Source: Chaetoceros tenuissimus
Taxonomy: Eukaryota > Bacillariophyta > Thalassiosirophyceae > Chaetocerotales > Chaetocerotaceae
Assembly (NCBI GenBank): GCA_021927905.1
Contig: BLLK01000022.1
Location: 2,480,001 to 2,544,000 of the forward strand
DNA: 64,000 nt
Reading direction: 5' to 3'
Shown here in pieces: positions 61,362-64,000 of this stretch. The notes below the pieces were generated by a model. That model did no database searches. It was not told the origin of the DNA and worked only from the letters and a program-made list of their open reading frames with translations. A program made the position numbers and the translations under genes. The first letter of the stretch is position 1, and the number at the start of each line of letters is the position of its first letter.

Positions 61362-62600
61362 TTATGCTGTCATTGTTGGCGCACTTAGGTTCACACATGA
61401 TGGTGCTCTTCCTAAACCATTTGCCTGAGTCTCTGGGCAGACGGGGATGCGTTCCTTCTCGTATGCTTCCTTATACCATGCTGCTGTTCTGCGAATACCT
61501 TCCTCAAATGGAACCTTTGCTTTGTATCCCAACAGCCTGTATGCTTTGCTTACATCTGCACAAGTATATGGGACATCACCAGGTTGGTCAGGCATAACCT
61601 TGATGTTTGCCTTCTTTCCTACGTGCTTCTGTACAAGATCAATGAATTCCTTCAAAGATGTACCATTTCCTTTTCCTAGATTGAATACTTCGTATGGATG
61701 AGGTCTGTCGACAGCACGTACAATTCCGTCTACAATATCTGCAATGTAAGTATAGTCACGACTGGAAGATCCATCTCCAAATTGTTGAAGTTCAAGTCCA
61801 CGGCTAACTCTGTCAATAAACTTGAAAGGTGCCATATCTGGTCTTCCCCTAGGTCCATATACAGTAAAGAAACGAAGAGCAGAAACATTTAGGTTGTACA
61901 AGTGATGGTAAGTGTAACTGAGTAGTTCGCATGCCTTCTTTGATGCTGCATATGGGGATACAGGATTGTCTACATTCTCTTCCTCGGAAAAGTAAGTGGA
62001 TGATGATCCACCATATACAGAAGAAGAGGAAGCAAAGACGAAATTCTTCACTCCGAACTTGTGACTAAGTTCCATGAGGTTGGTAGTTCCACGAATGTTG
62101 GAATGAATGTAGATATATGGATCCTGAATAGATGGACGTACTCCTGCTCTTGCAGCCATGTGGCAGACCCATTCTGGTCTCTCTTTCTCAAATACATCGA
62201 GCATGAATGCTTCATCACAAATGTCTCCTTTGTAAATTGACAGGCGACCTTCTTGTCCCTCTACCATTTCCTCAAGAAGTTTCAAGTTTCCTTCCTTGAT
62301 TTTTACATCATAGTAGTCGTTCATTTCATCCACGATTACGACATCGTCTCCTCTGTTCAAGAGGTATTCAGCGACATTGGATCCAATGAATCCAGCTCCT
62401 CCGGTCACGAGTACCTTTTTGTATCCCACATGTGGTTCAACAGTAGGGTTGTGCTCTAGGAACTCATCATCCATGGAATTAAGACCAATAGTAGATACGC
62501 TTCTTGCTACGGTTGGATTTGTGGAAGATTCAGAGTCAGAATCTCTTGAGGTATCAATGTCCTGAAGGGCAGGCATACTTGCAGATGGATGGAATTTCAT
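61362..62600 (-). CDS. UDP-glucuronate 4-epimerase, soluble form
   Basis: A 412-residue paralogue of the epimerase at 7216-8550. Shared motifs: VTGGAGFIGSNVAEYLLNRG, FASSSSVYGG, SPYAASKKACELL and DGSSSRDYT, with the NAD-binding glycine motif and YxxxK intact. From PHVGYKKVLV on the two proteins are nearly the same; the N-termini (here MKFHPSASMPALQDIDTSRD) and C-termini differ. This copy has no hydrophobic N-terminal segment, so it is predicted to be soluble and cytosolic, while the other is anchored. It converts UDP-glucuronate to UDP-galacturonate. The two genes are in opposite orientation, about 53 kb apart. Confidence 0.93.
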   Translation of the reverse strand: MKFHPSASMPALQDIDTSRDSDSESSTNPTVARSVSTIGLNSMDDEFLEHNPTVEPHVGYKKVLVTGGAGFIGSNVAEYLLNRGDDVVIVDEMNDYYDVKIKEGNLKLLEEMVEGQEGRLSIYKGDICDEAFMLDVFEKERPEWVCHMAARAGVRPSIQDPYIYIHSNIRGTTNLMELSHKFGVKNFVFASSSSVYGGSSSTYFSEEENVDNPVSPYAASKKACELLSYTYHHLYNLNVSALRFFTVYGPRGRPDMAPFKFIDRVSRGLELQQFGDGSSSRDYTYIADIVDGIVRAVDRPHPYEVFNLGKGNGTSLKEFIDLVQKHVGKKANIKVMPDQPGDVPYTCADVSKAYRLLGYKAKVPFEEGIRRTAAWYKEAYEKERIPVCPETQANGLGRAPSCVNLSAPTMTA

Positions 62601-63815
62601 TTTTGAATATTTTTTGTAAAGTTAATTTCGGCTTTTTAATGTTCAAGCTTTGGTCCCACCTAAAGTTGAGACAAAGGAAACACAAGTGAGTATATGATTT
62701 GATGTCTAACAAGCAGTACCATGAAAAAAATTCTTCTGGGGTCAATCGTATTCAACTAGAATGCAATGTTTGACGTACCTTTCACCAAAGATAATCTAAA
62801 GTTTGTGTAGGGAGGCGTTTTTCCTAATTTTGTTGAGGCTCTGTCGGAACTTATAATTTCCGAATCAGAACCAGACAGGTATTTATAAACTTTTCAGATA
62901 GAGTCTGTAGAGAGCTTTGCTCTTGATGTTTTTCAAATTTGTGATTCAATGAATGCTGGAGGAACATATCATTTTCATTTTGGGTCCATGCTCGTGTGTT
63001 CAGTTTTTCTTAGCCGAAACCACCTCATTTCCAATTTGGCGCGTAATTGTGACATGCTTTTAATGGGATTGAACTCAATTTACTTAAGCCTTTGACTTCT
63101 ATTCTGAAAAGCGTTAAATTAACTGTCACTGTCTGCACTCTGATTGGTTACGCCATCCTCGTCATCGAATCTCTTCTTGACATCAAGGTTCGGAATGAAT
63201 CATCTATCCCTATCAGATCAGGAGCTGAGGTCTAGGGGGTCAATATCAATTGGAAATACCACCCCCATTCTCCCAATTGAGTCATAATGCGTTGTTCTAT
63301 GTAAGATCTCGTAGGTACGTACATCCAAAGTATTGAATACATCCACGATTTTGACGGTGGACGTGACAAGTGGAACACAAAAGAATTCCAATGCTTCTAC
63401 TTTCAAATTAGTTGATATCGAGCAAAGAATCATAGAATAAGTCATGACAAAGTTGCAAGTACTGGTAGTCGTAAATCCGGAAAAGTTGCACGGTTTATTG
63501 TTTTCATGAATTTCTCCCTCCAACTACCTTCCTCTATCACGAAACAAAACTACTTCCTCTCATGGATAGCTATGCACTTGTAGTACATCGTAGAACTTTC
63601 AAAACAATGCTGAAAATGTCAAATGTTTTGAAATTGAAAGTTACGAAAAGTTTCTACATCCACTAAACTGCAAAGATAACTGTGTATCACAATAGGAGCT
63701 AATATTCAATATTCTCTATTTCTTGCTACTTATTTTATCTATGAATATAATGTACTTTCAACTTTCAACTCCCGAAAAGTAATTTGCCGCCCCAAAGTTG
63801 AATTTTCTCCCAGAT
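62601..63815. other. Intergenic region, no gene recognised
   Basis: 1.2 kb upstream of the minus-strand epimerase. A 101-codon minus frame at 63218-63523 has no recognisable feature. Nothing else seen. Confidence 0.45.
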
Positions 63816-63998
63816 TTACTCCATCTCTTCCTTTTTCAATGTCCTTGGGGGAGTAAATTCATGGTCCCATCCCATTGGAGCAACAGGGGCATCTTCTCCA
63901 TGGGGAATCCCATAGCCGCCACCTCTGTATGCCATTTCTGCAGGATATGGATATCCATAACCCTTTTGTGGAGATGAAGGATAGTAGTCAGAAGGCAT
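63816..63998 (-). CDS. Tyr/Pro/Gly-rich protein, at window edge
   Basis: A 60-codon frame ending at the stop 63816-63818. It begins MPSDYYPSSPQKGYGYPYPA and includes HEFTPPRTLKKEEME. The ATG is two bases from the window end, so this may be a short complete protein or, more likely, the C-terminal end of a longer one that continues outside. Composition is Tyr/Pro/Gly-rich. No family is recognised. Confidence 0.45.
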   Translation of the reverse strand: MPSDYYPSSPQKGYGYPYPAEMAYRGGGYGIPHGEDAPVAPMGWDHEFTPPRTLKKEEME

Positions 63999-64000
63999 TT

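Noticed and set aside
63218-63523. 101-codon minus-strand frame near the window end
   Set aside because: No recognisable feature; flanks do not look like exon joints.
1-64000. tRNA or rRNA genes
   Set aside because: I looked for T-arm-like GGTTCGANNC stretches and rRNA-like runs by eye and found none convincing; a covariance-model scan would be decisive.

Overview
The window looks like nuclear DNA of a low-GC diatom, probably a centric of Chaetoceros type; the genus is inferred, the diatom assignment is well supported. Several proteins start with a signal peptide followed by a plastid transit motif with Phe after the cleavage site (AFVAP, AFTPQ, AFTTP, AFVAS). Secreted proteins carry Ser/Pro linkers of the PSxxPS kind. 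Genes are dense on both strands. Introns I could place are few and short (66-74 bp, one of 94 bp), with GTAAGT-like donors. No rRNA, tRNA, CRISPR array or intact transposon was seen.

Layout. 1-2.2 kb: 3' end of a gene made of nearly identical 231-bp repeats coding a Cys-rich/PS-rich module. 2.7-5.9 kb: a double-stranded-RNA-binding protein. 6-8.6 kb: a methyltransferase with a one-base frame break, divergent from a UDP-glucuronate epimerase. 8.6-20 kb: translation and ribosome genes (EFL1, an RlmN-type RNA methylase with four exons, a TPR protein with an in-frame stop, ESF1). 20-25.6 kb: a foldback element, an LCMT-type PP2A methyltransferase, a plastid methyltransferase and a plastid bestrophin-like channel. 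25.9-33.7 kb: a protein of seven helicase-associated (HA) domains and a CBP/p300-type acetyltransferase, both on the minus strand. 34.8-42.4 kb: plastid proteins (DUF1499, YggT/CCB3, NEET-type Fe-S), a NADAR-like protein and a secreted SGNH-phosphoesterase-LamG fusion. 42.8-50.3 kb: a secreted WW/Q-rich protein, an unusual Ras-like GTPase, an ECHDC3-like hydratase and an allantoinase.

50.6-54.3 kb is an accessory, decaying stretch. A 2.3-kb segment with an ankyrin/coiled-coil gene and the terminal exon of a convergent gene is duplicated next to a shrunken 0.65-kb copy, and the larger copy carries two frame breaks. 55-58.4 kb has an F-box/ankyrin-like protein and an unknown plastid-targeted protein whose promoter holds a duplicated pair of TGACGT (CRE-type) elements. 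58.7-62.6 kb has glycyl-tRNA synthetase and a second UDP-glucuronate epimerase, in inverted orientation to the first and still very similar to it in DNA sequence.

Taken together the genes do not form an operon-like pathway. The themes are ribosome biogenesis and translation (EFL1, ESF1, GlyRS, RlmN), plastid maintenance, chromatin, and fast-evolving secreted or ankyrin families. The best candidates for undescribed biology are the homogenised 231-bp repeat protein, the SGNH-phosphoesterase-LamG fusion, the seven-HA-domain protein, the dsRBD/GNAT-like protein, and the CRE-duplicated promoter.
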